Source: M55B174 sp034716235
GTDB taxonomy: Bacteria; Patescibacteriota; Minisyncoccia; CAIUEV01; JAHKAQ01
Assembly: GCA_034716235.1 (NCBI GenBank)
Contig: JAYEHH010000032.1
Coordinates: 1-64,000 of the forward strand
Reading direction: 5' to 3'
DNA length: 64,000 nucleotides
Shown here: positions 27,773-35,500 of the stretch, in pieces
How positions within the stretch are numbered: the stretch's first letter is position 1
Layout: every line of letters begins with the position of its first letter
Made by a program: the position numbers and the translations under genes
Notes under the pieces: model-generated
Databases searched by the model: none
The model's input: only the letters and a program-made list of their open reading frames with translations
What the model was told of the DNA's origin: nothing

Positions 27773-27858
27773 GGTCATTCCCGCGAAGGCGGGAATCCCG
27801 AACAAATTGAGAAAGATTTAATTTTGTTTGTAGAGACGGGTTTCAAACCCATCTCTAC
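27773..27858. repeat. Repeat hairpins in the atpG-atpD spacer
   Basis: Two palindromes lie here. ATTCCCGC/GCGGGAAT (27777-27795) is a short derivative of the MITE-like family. GTAGAGACGGGTTT and AAACCCATCTCTAC form a 14-bp stem with one mismatch at 27830-27858. The second includes the atpG stop codon. Being inside an operon, they could affect mRNA processing or relative expression. Confidence 0.6.
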
Positions 27859-28826
27859 TCCAAGGCTACCATACCTCCGCTAATTTCTGCCAATTCTGAA
27901 GTAATAGCTGCCTGCCTAGCTTGGTTATATTGTAAATTAAAATTATAAATCATGTCGGTGGCTGTATCGCTAGCATTTTTCATGGTGAGCATTCTCGCTG
28001 AAAATTCAGAAGCCTGAGACTCTAGGAAGGCTTGATAAATCTGACCTCCTACTATTTTAGGTAAAATAATATCTAAAATCTTTCTTCGGCTTGGCTCAAA
28101 GGTGTAATATTTTTGGCTTACTTCCTTTCTAACTTCTTCCATTCCTCCTTTTTCTGGGCCCTCGTCACCCAATTCTTCCAATTGTTTCTCTAAATCCTTT
28201 CTTGAAATTGGAAGAACTTGCCTTAAACGAGGTTTATTGGATACCGTTGAAATAAAATCGGTATAAGCTACGATAACTTTATCATATTTTTTTTCGATAT
28301 AACCATCAATGGCTATTTTAGCAACTGGGTCTAAATCACCAAGGGATGATTGTTCGTTTAACTCGGTAAAAGAAGCGGTTAAATTTTGACGAGCCTTTAG
28401 CATTTCTTCTTGTCCCTTTTTCCCTACGGCGATTATGTCAATCTCCGCCTCGGCAATATCAATTCTTGGCAAAAACTTTTTCCCCCAAATTCTGTTAACC
28501 ATCATATTGTAAGGATCTTTAATGTTGGAAAGAACCTTACGGGTTAATTGATAATTTAACCCTCCACACAATCCTTTATTGGAAGTAATCAAGATTATGC
28601 AAATTTTTCTAGCATCACGAAGTACTAAAAGAGGATGAGCCGTTTTTACCGATTCTGTTATTCTAGTTAAAATCTCCCAAGCTGTTTGACTATATTCACG
28701 CGTAGATACGGCATGGTCAATAATCCGCTTCATTTTTGAAGCAGCTATCATTTCCATCGCCTTAGTAATCTTCTTGGTGCTTTTAATTGATTTTAATCTA
28801 GCGCGTAATTGCTTGGTATTAGCCAT
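27855..28826 (-). CDS. atpG: F1 ATP synthase gamma subunit
   Basis: 323 residues. It starts MANTKQLRARLKSIKSTKKITKAMEMIAASKM, the conserved N-terminal coiled coil, and ends with SEFSARMLTMKNASDTATDMI and NQARQAAITSELAEISGGMVAL, both diagnostic. It forms the rotating central stalk. It is longer than usual (~290) because of an acidic insert near residues 205-245 (DLEKQLEELGDEGPEKGGMEEV). A palindromic repeat overlaps the stop codon. Confidence 0.95.
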   Translation of the reverse strand: MANTKQLRARLKSIKSTKKITKAMEMIAASKMKRIIDHAVSTREYSQTAWEILTRITESVKTAHPLLVLRDARKICIILITSNKGLCGGLNYQLTRKVLSNIKDPYNMMVNRIWGKKFLPRIDIAEAEIDIIAVGKKGQEEMLKARQNLTASFTELNEQSSLGDLDPVAKIAIDGYIEKKYDKVIVAYTDFISTVSNKPRLRQVLPISRKDLEKQLEELGDEGPEKGGMEEVRKEVSQKYYTFEPSRRKILDIILPKIVGGQIYQAFLESQASEFSARMLTMKNASDTATDMIYNFNLQYNQARQAAITSELAEISGGMVALE

Positions 28827-28865
28827 TATAGGAATGTCTATTGTTAAACTCTTCGTTTGATAAAA

Positions 28866-30410
28866 TTAATCTTTACTCTTTTGAGGCGCTGTCATGTCCC
28901 CTTCTTTAACTTGGCTTTTTACAAAATCTGCTAAAACTTCCTTAATTTTCTGGTGGCTTTTATCATCTAAGATTCCTTCTTTCTCTATCTTTTCAATAAC
29001 TTTATTCAACTTTATTTCAGCAATTTCTAGCCATTGTTTTTCATACTCTTTTACTTTATCTACCTTGATTTTATCAAAAGCTCCTTCATTGGTTGCTAAA
29101 ACGGAAAGCATTTGATGAGACATCTTCATACCATCGCCTTGGTCCTGCTTAATAATTTCCGTTAGTCGTTTTCCTCTTCTGATTTGCTTCTTGGTAGTTT
29201 TATCTAGATCTGAAGAAAATTCAGCAAAGGTTGCCATTTCTCGAAATTGAGCTAAATCCAAACGCATTTTACCAGCCACTGTTTTAACTGCTTTAGTTTG
29301 AGCAGCTGATCCTACCCTAGACACAGAGAGACCAATATTAATTGCCGGCTTAATCCCTTGATGAAAAAGATCCGATTCTAAATAAATCTGTCCATCCGTG
29401 ATAGAAATTACATTAGTAGGAATATAGGCAGAAACATCACCCGCCTGAGTTTCAATGATGGGTAGGGCAGTCAAGGTGCCACCTCCACTTTTCTCTCCTA
29501 GACAAGCAGCTCGTTCTAATAATCTGGAATGGATATAGAAAATATCTCCCGGGTAAGCTTCTCTTCCCGGTGGCCTTCTTAATAAAAGAGAAATTTGACG
29601 ATAGCTCCAGGCGTGCTTGCTTAAATCATCATAAACAATCAAAACATCCTTGCCTTGATCCATAAAATACTCTCCAATAGCACAACCAGCGTAAGGAGCA
29701 ATATAAGAAAGGGCTGCTGGCTCAGAAGATCCAGCCAAAACAATAATCGTATGTTTTAAAGCGTCTTTCTTCTCTAGTTCAGCCACGATTCTAGCCACTT
29801 TTGATTTTTTCTGACCGATAGCTACATAGATACAGATACAATTTTGTCCCTTTTGATTAATAATTGCATCAATAGCAATGGTTGTTTTCCCCGTTTGTCT
29901 ATCTCCAATTATTAATTCTCTTTGTCCTCTACCAATAGGAATCATTAAATCAATGGCTTTAATACCAGTTTGCAAAGGAGCAGTAACCGGTTTTCTGGCA
30001 ATAACGCCCGGAGCAATTTTTTCAACAGGATAAAATGTTTTACTGGTAATTTCTTCTTTATTATCCAGAGGACGACCCAAGGGATTAACCACCCTGCCAA
30101 TCATTTTGTTGCTCACTGGAATTGATAAGACCTTGCCGGTAGATTTAACAATATCTCCAGCTTTAATTTTGGAAGAATCACCTAGAATAATTGCCCCCAC
30201 ATTGTCTTCCTTCAAATTTAAAACAACTCCATAGATATCATTTCCAAAATCTAAGAGTTCCGAATTCATTGCCTCAGGCAACCCAGAAATGACAGCTACT
30301 CCATCTCCTATCTCTACAATTTCACCGATTGCCTCAGCCGTTGTCTCTGTTTTTAACTGGCTAATTTCTTTTTTTAAAAACTCAATGATTTGATCTTTTT
30401 GAGAAGCCAT
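28866..30410 (-). CDS. atpA: F1 ATP synthase alpha subunit
   Basis: 514 residues. P-loop GDRQTGKTTIAIDAI, YDDLSKHAWSYRQISLLLRRPPGREAYPGDIFY and the LTEIIKQDQGDGM segment identify AtpA. Non-catalytic nucleotide-binding subunit of the F1 hexamer. Normal length. Lies between atpH (36 bp) and atpG (39 bp). Confidence 0.96.
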   Translation of the reverse strand: MASQKDQIIEFLKKEISQLKTETTAEAIGEIVEIGDGVAVISGLPEAMNSELLDFGNDIYGVVLNLKEDNVGAIILGDSSKIKAGDIVKSTGKVLSIPVSNKMIGRVVNPLGRPLDNKEEITSKTFYPVEKIAPGVIARKPVTAPLQTGIKAIDLMIPIGRGQRELIIGDRQTGKTTIAIDAIINQKGQNCICIYVAIGQKKSKVARIVAELEKKDALKHTIIVLAGSSEPAALSYIAPYAGCAIGEYFMDQGKDVLIVYDDLSKHAWSYRQISLLLRRPPGREAYPGDIFYIHSRLLERAACLGEKSGGGTLTALPIIETQAGDVSAYIPTNVISITDGQIYLESDLFHQGIKPAINIGLSVSRVGSAAQTKAVKTVAGKMRLDLAQFREMATFAEFSSDLDKTTKKQIRRGKRLTEIIKQDQGDGMKMSHQMLSVLATNEGAFDKIKVDKVKEYEKQWLEIAEIKLNKVIEKIEKEGILDDKSHQKIKEVLADFVKSQVKEGDMTAPQKSKD

Positions 30411-30446
30411 ATTCTAATTTAAACTATTTAAAATTTCCGTTTGCTC

Positions 30447-30851
30447 TTAATTATTTCTTAAATTTTCTTTAAGTTTTTTAAGAACGGAAGAAATTGATGA
30501 ATCTATTAAATGATGTCGAAAAATAAGTTTTGTTCCTCCTAGCAACTTGGAATCTTTCTTGGAACTAACCAGTATTTGTTGCTGAGGATTTCTTGTTTGA
30601 ATGATCTTTTCAATTTTTTCCTTTGGATTCAAGCCTGCATATTTTACAAAAGCTTTTAGAGAAAAATTCTCGTTTGATGAATAGTATTCCTCAACATAAT
30701 TGATTATAAATTGTAAATTTTTCAACTGATGGTGTTTTCTTAAAAGATCTATAAAATTCCTACTTATTTTTTCCGTTGCCATTTTTTCTCTAGATGATTC
30801 TTCAACTAATTCGCATAAAGCAACAGCATATTTTCTAGCGGTAATGGTCAT
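30447..30851 (-). CDS. atpH: F1 ATP synthase delta subunit
   Basis: 134 residues, shorter than the usual ~175. Identified from operon position and pattern: TARKYAVALCEL at the N-terminus matches the delta/OSCP start (xxxRYAxAL), and the C-terminal LGGTKLIFRHHLIDSSISSVLKKLKENL matches the conserved GG-x-x-I-x-x-D-x-x-D-x-S end. It joins the peripheral stalk to the top of F1. Its ATG overlaps the atpF stop by four bases. Confidence 0.85.
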   Translation of the reverse strand: MTITARKYAVALCELVEESSREKMATEKISRNFIDLLRKHHQLKNLQFIINYVEEYYSSNENFSLKAFVKYAGLNPKEKIEKIIQTRNPQQQILVSSKKDSKLLGGTKLIFRHHLIDSSISSVLKKLKENLRNN

Positions 30852-31357
30852 GAGCCTATTTTATGATTAACAGAATCTATTAATTCTTGATCTAGTTTTT
30901 TCCGATCAACATCTTGTAAATTTCTTTGAATAACTTTTTCTGACAAAGTTATTACTAGCTCTCCCAATTCTTTTTTAGCTTCGTCAATTAAACCTTTTCT
31001 CTCTTGTTTAACCATTTCCTTGGCCTCTTTTTTAATTTCTTCAGATTCCGCAATAGCTTCTCGTCTTATTCTCTCCCTGTCTTTATCCATTTGGATTTTA
31101 GTATCTTTAATAATTTGAGTAGCTTCTTTTTCCGATTGAGTAATTTTTTTCTCAATCTCTAAACGTACATTTTCCATTCTTTTATTTATGGCATCCGCTT
31201 CCCTCAAACTTTTCTTAATTTTCTTTCTTCTTTTTTCCAAAACATTAAGAATTGGTTTATAGAGAAAATAGTAAAGGATAGCCAATAAAAGAGAGAAATT
31301 AATAATTTGGGCAATAAGAATTTTCCAGTCGATCCCTAATTTTTCTATTAGTTCCAT
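30848..31357 (-). CDS. atpF: Fo ATP synthase b subunit
   Basis: 169 residues. One N-terminal membrane helix (WKILIAQIINFSLLLAILYYFLYKPILNVLEKRRKKI) is followed by a long charged amphipathic coiled coil rich in K, E and A. This is the peripheral stalk subunit b. Normal length. It overlaps atpH by four bases (translational coupling). Confidence 0.93.
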   Translation of the reverse strand: MELIEKLGIDWKILIAQIINFSLLLAILYYFLYKPILNVLEKRRKKIKKSLREADAINKRMENVRLEIEKKITQSEKEATQIIKDTKIQMDKDRERIRREAIAESEEIKKEAKEMVKQERKGLIDEAKKELGELVITLSEKVIQRNLQDVDRKKLDQELIDSVNHKIGS

Positions 31358-31382
31358 ACTTTAAAATAATTAAATACAAGCG

Positions 31383-31411
31383 GTAGTAGCGAGCTCGAAA
31401 CTCGCTACTAC
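31383..31411. repeat. Hairpin in the atpE-atpF spacer
   Basis: GTAGTAGCGAG and CTCGCTACTAC form an 11-bp perfect stem around a 7-nt loop. It lies between atpE and atpF. In many bacteria a stable stem after atpE helps raise the c-subunit yield; that role here is inference, and it may just be a dispersed repeat. Confidence 0.6.
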
Positions 31412-31438
31412 TTAGGATTTTACTTAATTTGTTTTACC

Positions 31439-31690
31439 TTAAACAAATTTAATGATAAGGGCTACCACTAAAGCGTAAATTGCGATTGCCTCTGCAAAAG
31501 CGATAGCTAGAATCATAGCTCCTTGAATTTTAGAAGCTGCCTCAGGATTTCTGCCAATTGCTTTCATAGCCTGTTGTGCTAAAAATCCAATAGCAATTGA
31601 TGGGGCAACTCCTCCAAGCGCTATGGCTAGGGCGCTAGCTAGGTCTTTCATCTGAAATCCTGTTTCTACTACTTGTTTTGCTTCTTCCAT
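31439..31690 (-). CDS. atpE: Fo ATP synthase c subunit (proteolipid)
   Basis: 83 residues, two membrane helices joined by the conserved polar loop IGRNPEAASKI. The ion-binding glutamate is in the second helix (AIAFAEAIAIYALVVALI). It is followed by A, not the S/T usual at Na+ sites, so proton coupling is more likely. It forms the rotor ring. The loop R-N-P and overall length are standard. Confidence 0.95.
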   Translation of the reverse strand: MEEAKQVVETGFQMKDLASALAIALGGVAPSIAIGFLAQQAMKAIGRNPEAASKIQGAMILAIAFAEAIAIYALVVALIIKFV

Positions 31691-31735
31691 TGTAGCTTAA
31701 ATTAATAATTATTTATTTAATAATACATCTTATGC

Positions 31736-32479
31736 TTATGCTTGGGAATGAGCCTCAGTGGCCATTTTAATAAAGACCAAAGAAAGCATGGTAAATACCA
31801 AAGCTTGAATAAAGCCTACAAAAATTTCTAATCCGTAAAAGGGTAAGGGGGCAATATAAGGAGCTAACATAGTCATTACTACCAATAAAACTTCTCCGGC
31901 GAAAACATTGCCAAAAAGTCGAAAACTGAAAGAAATAATTTTAGCAGTTTCACCAACTATCTCTAAAATTCCTACAAAAAAATTAACCGGATTTGAGAAA
32001 TCAAAGAATTTTTTTAAGTAACTAAAGGTTCCCAGGCTAAACATACCGAATATTTGAGCTAAAAGGACTGAAATAATTGCCCAGCTTAAAGTGGCATTCA
32101 GATCTGAATTGACACTTCGAAAAATTGGCACAAAGACTTCATGGCCATTCTCAATTTCGTTGAAACCAATTGAGCCTATCCCCGGTAAAAGTCCAAACCA
32201 GTTAGAAATGATTATAAAAATAAAAAGAGTAGCCAATAGAGGAAAATATTTTTTAGTTTTTTTTCTATCTTGCCAAACTGTATTGAAAAAATTAAAAAGC
32301 CCTTCAATAATGAGCTCTAATAAGTTTTGGATACCATGAGGGACTGTTTTTATTTTTCTGGTTCCGAAATAAGCCAAGAGGGCTAATAAAATTACCACTA
32401 TCCAGCTGGTAAGTAAGGTATTGGTTATAGGAAATCCTCCTAACTCAAATAATTTTTCGGCTGATAAAGAAATATGCAT
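31736..32479 (-). CDS. atpB: Fo ATP synthase a subunit
   Basis: 247 residues with about six membrane helices. FRLFGNVFAGEVLLVVM contains the essential arginine of the a subunit, and GFIQALVFTMLSLVFIKMA is the conserved C-terminal helix. It forms the ion half-channels next to the c ring. Located directly upstream of atpE. Normal length. Confidence 0.95.
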   Translation of the reverse strand: MHISLSAEKLFELGGFPITNTLLTSWIVVILLALLAYFGTRKIKTVPHGIQNLLELIIEGLFNFFNTVWQDRKKTKKYFPLLATLFIFIIISNWFGLLPGIGSIGFNEIENGHEVFVPIFRSVNSDLNATLSWAIISVLLAQIFGMFSLGTFSYLKKFFDFSNPVNFFVGILEIVGETAKIISFSFRLFGNVFAGEVLLVVMTMLAPYIAPLPFYGLEIFVGFIQALVFTMLSLVFIKMATEAHSQA

Positions 32480-32564
32480 CGGGCTTGAAGACTAAAAAGT
32501 TTTAATAAAAAACCTCGCGTTCTATTTGGCCACGCACTATCGTAAAAATCCTCGTTATTAAAAT

Positions 32565-32804
32565 TTATTCAAAATATTTTCTAAGTTTTACCACTAAAAA
32601 AATGCTTGAAAAGATAATTGCTAAAAGGACTAATAATAAAAGTAAGAACGGTTCTGAATTAAATCTATTGTCTAACCATCTACCCAGCACTACCGCTCCA
32701 ACTAATGGTATAACTATAACATAGCCCAAAATAAACGCAACTTCCGAAATTCCTATTTCTCCAAGCTTGTCTTCCGTTTTCTTTTTATTGTTGGAAATTT
32801 TCAT
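32565..32804 (-). CDS. AtpZ/AtpI-like small ATP synthase-associated membrane protein
   Basis: 79 residues, two membrane helices (GYVIVIPLVGAVVLGRWLDNRF and LLLLLVLLAIIFSSIFLVV). The phrase VLGRWLDNRFNSEPF is typical of the ATPase_gene1 (AtpZ/AtpI) family found at the head of atp operons, which assists c-ring assembly or Mg2+/Ca2+ supply. It starts 6 bp after secF, joining the sec and atp genes in one run. Assigned from position and topology. Confidence 0.8.
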   Translation of the reverse strand: MKISNNKKKTEDKLGEIGISEVAFILGYVIVIPLVGAVVLGRWLDNRFNSEPFLLLLLVLLAIIFSSIFLVVKLRKYFE

Positions 32805-32810
32805 TAAAAT

Positions 32811-33809
32811 TTATCCCTTTCTTTGTTTCCACCACACTAACAGTGGCGAAGCTAAAAAAATTGAAGAGTAAGTTCCAGAAATTATTCCCGCCATTAGAGC
32901 CAATACAAAATAGAAAGTACTTTGTCCTCCAAAGAATAAGATACAAGTCAGCACCGCTAAAGTTGTCATTGAGGTGTTGATTGAACGCACCAAGGTTTCA
33001 TTCACGCTTTTATTGACCACTTCACCAAAATTTCTATCGCCACTCTTTAAAACATTTTCTCTAATCCTATCAAGAATAACAATAGTGTCATTAACTGAAT
33101 AGCCCAAAATAGTTAATAGGGCAGCAATAAAAAAGGTGTCTATCTCTACTCCACTAAAGTGTCCTAAAACAGCAAATAATCCTAGAGTAATTAAAATATC
33201 ATGCATTAAGGCAATAATGGCAACAATTCCATAACGAAATGATTCATACTTGTTAATTTGGCTAGAAACCCCTCTAAACGCCCAGGCAATGAAAGCAATA
33301 ATGGCCAACAGAACTATTACTCCAGCCACCTTGGATTTCTCTCGCAATTCTTTACCAATAGAAGGACCAATAGAATCAAATTTTACTTCGGCGACTAATT
33401 CTTTACCATCTTCAGCTAAATGCTCTTGAACTTCGGCCGTTTTTTCCTTTATTTTTTTTAATGCTTTTTGATGAGTCTTCTCGTCCATAGCTTTTAATTT
33501 CAGAATAACTTCTCTTTCCCCGATTTTTTGAATAGTAACTTTTCCATATTTTTCAGAATTTTCAGTATCAGTTACTCCTAAAACAGTTTCTTGAGCATTA
33601 TTCTCTTCAGTATTTGGGCTAAAATCACTCAAGGCTTTCTCTATTTGTTCGTTGGTGAGTCTTTCTTTCGAAAATTCAAGTCTCATTAAGGATCCTCCAG
33701 TAAAATCAACCCCTGGTTTTAATCCCCAAACAATTAAAGCCAAGATACTCAAACCTACTAATATTGAGGACAAAGTGAACCAGATCTTATTTTTAGCAAT
33801 AATATTCAT
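32811..33809 (-). CDS. secF: Protein translocase subunit SecF
   Basis: 332 residues, six membrane helices. KPGVDFTGGSLMRLEF is the SecF D1 signature, and ALLTILGYSVNDTIVILDRIRENV and NETLVRSINTSMTTL are the D4 and D5 motifs. With SecD it uses the proton-motive force to pull exported proteins. The first periplasmic loop is enlarged (about residues 40-150). It follows secD by 11 bp. Confidence 0.95.
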   Translation of the reverse strand: MNIIAKNKIWFTLSSILVGLSILALIVWGLKPGVDFTGGSLMRLEFSKERLTNEQIEKALSDFSPNTEENNAQETVLGVTDTENSEKYGKVTIQKIGEREVILKLKAMDEKTHQKALKKIKEKTAEVQEHLAEDGKELVAEVKFDSIGPSIGKELREKSKVAGVIVLLAIIAFIAWAFRGVSSQINKYESFRYGIVAIIALMHDILITLGLFAVLGHFSGVEIDTFFIAALLTILGYSVNDTIVILDRIRENVLKSGDRNFGEVVNKSVNETLVRSINTSMTTLAVLTCILFFGGQSTFYFVLALMAGIISGTYSSIFLASPLLVWWKQRKG

Positions 33810-33820
33810 ATTTAATTAAC

Positions 33821-35497
33821 TTATTTTTTGCGCTTAAAACCAATGACCAATTTATCTTTCAAGAATATCTCTAAAAATTCTAAAATATTTCTAGTAACAA
33901 AAACTGCCGTAAACATACTCAAAGTAATTCCAATTCCTAAAGTAATTGCAAAGCCCTTAACCATTCCGGTACCTAAGCTTGTTAAAACTACACAAGTAAT
34001 TAGGGTTGATATGTTTCCATCTCTAATGGATGGCCACGCCCTCTTAAAGCCGTTGCTAATCGCTAGCTTAACGGAACGTCCTTCTTTTAATTCTTCCTTA
34101 ATGCGTCCAAAAATAAGGATGTTAGCATCCACCGCCATTCCTACCGAAAGAATAAAACCGGCAATGCCCGAAAGAGTTAAGGTAATTCCTAAAATTTTAA
34201 AAACGGCCACGATAGCAACGGCATAAAAACTTAAGGAAATAACCGCTACCAATCCGCAGATTAAATAAAAAGTTAGCATAAAACCAGAAACTAAGCTTAT
34301 TCCAAGTAAGCCAGCCGTTAAACTTTTCTTCAAGGAAGATGCTCCTAAGGAAGCTCCTACTTTTTCTTGGCTAATCAATTCAATTGGAACCGGTAAAGCT
34401 CCAGCATTTAATCTTTTAGCCAATTCCTTGGCCTCGGTGATATCTCCAGAACCAGTGATAACCGCTCTTCCGTCGGCAATAACGGTTTGGACAACTGGAA
34501 CGGTAATAGGTGCTCCGTCTAGAAAAATAGCTAATCGTTTACCAACATTTCTTTCGGTAATCTCCCTAAACATCTTCTTTCCTTCATCATCAAACTGAAG
34601 AGAAACTTGAGGCTCTTGAGTATTTTGATTAAAAATAACCGCTGCTTGCTTTAAATTTTTTCCAGTAAGCGGAGTTAATTTAAATGGCTGAGTAGCAACT
34701 TCTTTTTTTGTTTCGTCAACAGTTTTAAATAAAATGTGGCTTATTTTAACTTCTTGCTGGCCATCAATTTCTCTCTCGTCAGTTTTCTTAAGAAGATGAT
34801 AGCCAAATTGAGTTTGAACTAGATTTGGCCAAACAGAATCTTTAGTAAAGTCTTTGTTGAAAGCCACTTCTTCAAATTCGGGTACCATAGCTTCTTTTCC
34901 GAAGAATCCTAAATCTCCACCTTGGTCTTTGTTGGCAACATCGGCAGAATTTTCCTGAGCAAGTTTAGCAAAATCTTCACCGTCTAAAGCTTTCCCCAAA
35001 ATAGCTTCTGCCTGAGTTTTGCTTTGCTGATTGGTTTCTTTAGCTATTTCTTGTTCTTCTGGAGTTAATTGTAGAGCTTCTTCATCATTTTCTTCCCGAA
35101 AATCAAGCACAGGGGTTTCGCCTATCATGGCGATAGCTGCCTCAACATTAGTAACCCCTGCCAAATCTACAATGATACGATATTCCTCACCAGATTTATT
35201 GGTTAAAATTTGAGGTTCAGAAACTCCATAAGCGTTAACCCTTCTTTCAATAACGTCTCGAATACCACTCAAGCTTTCTGTCAAACTATCCGAAGGAATA
35301 CTTGACATATCCGCCCGATAAACCAGGTGAGCTCCTCCTTGCAAGTCAAGTCCCAACTTTATTTTTAATTCCCTTAAGGTTTGACCGACAGGCTTTCCCA
35401 ACAAATTAAAATCTGGCATTTTGGGTGAAGCCACGGCTCCAGCAACTAAAGTTAATAGAATTATAGCTAGAATGTTAAGATAAATTTTTTTATTCAT
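33821..35497 (-). CDS. secD: Protein translocase subunit SecD with an inserted parvulin-like domain
   Basis: 558 residues. SecD motifs are clear: GLDLQGGAHLVY, RRVNAYGVSEPQI, VSLQFDDEGKKMF, GKRLAIFLDGAPITVPVV, LNAGALPVPIE and the membrane part with GMAVDANILIFGRIKEEL. Between LDFRE (131-135) and LTGKNLKQA (277 on) is an insert of about 140 residues. It carries parvulin PPIase motifs: DGEDFAKLAQENSAD, QGGDLGFFGKEAMVPEFEE and VQTQFGYHLLKKTDE. The strand KISHILFKT, which begins normal parvulins, comes after these, at 251-259, as in a circular permutation. The insert lies in the P1 domain outside the membrane, suggesting that folding help is built into the translocase. Confidence 0.93.
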   Translation of the reverse strand: MNKKIYLNILAIILLTLVAGAVASPKMPDFNLLGKPVGQTLRELKIKLGLDLQGGAHLVYRADMSSIPSDSLTESLSGIRDVIERRVNAYGVSEPQILTNKSGEEYRIIVDLAGVTNVEAAIAMIGETPVLDFREENDEEALQLTPEEQEIAKETNQQSKTQAEAILGKALDGEDFAKLAQENSADVANKDQGGDLGFFGKEAMVPEFEEVAFNKDFTKDSVWPNLVQTQFGYHLLKKTDEREIDGQQEVKISHILFKTVDETKKEVATQPFKLTPLTGKNLKQAAVIFNQNTQEPQVSLQFDDEGKKMFREITERNVGKRLAIFLDGAPITVPVVQTVIADGRAVITGSGDITEAKELAKRLNAGALPVPIELISQEKVGASLGASSLKKSLTAGLLGISLVSGFMLTFYLICGLVAVISLSFYAVAIVAVFKILGITLTLSGIAGFILSVGMAVDANILIFGRIKEELKEGRSVKLAISNGFKRAWPSIRDGNISTLITCVVLTSLGTGMVKGFAITLGIGITLSMFTAVFVTRNILEFLEIFLKDKLVIGFKRKK

Positions 35498-35500
35498 ACT

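Noticed and set aside
31439..31690. Na+-coupled c subunit
   Set aside because: The residue after the ion-binding Glu is Ala, not Ser/Thr, so the Na+ site is incomplete.
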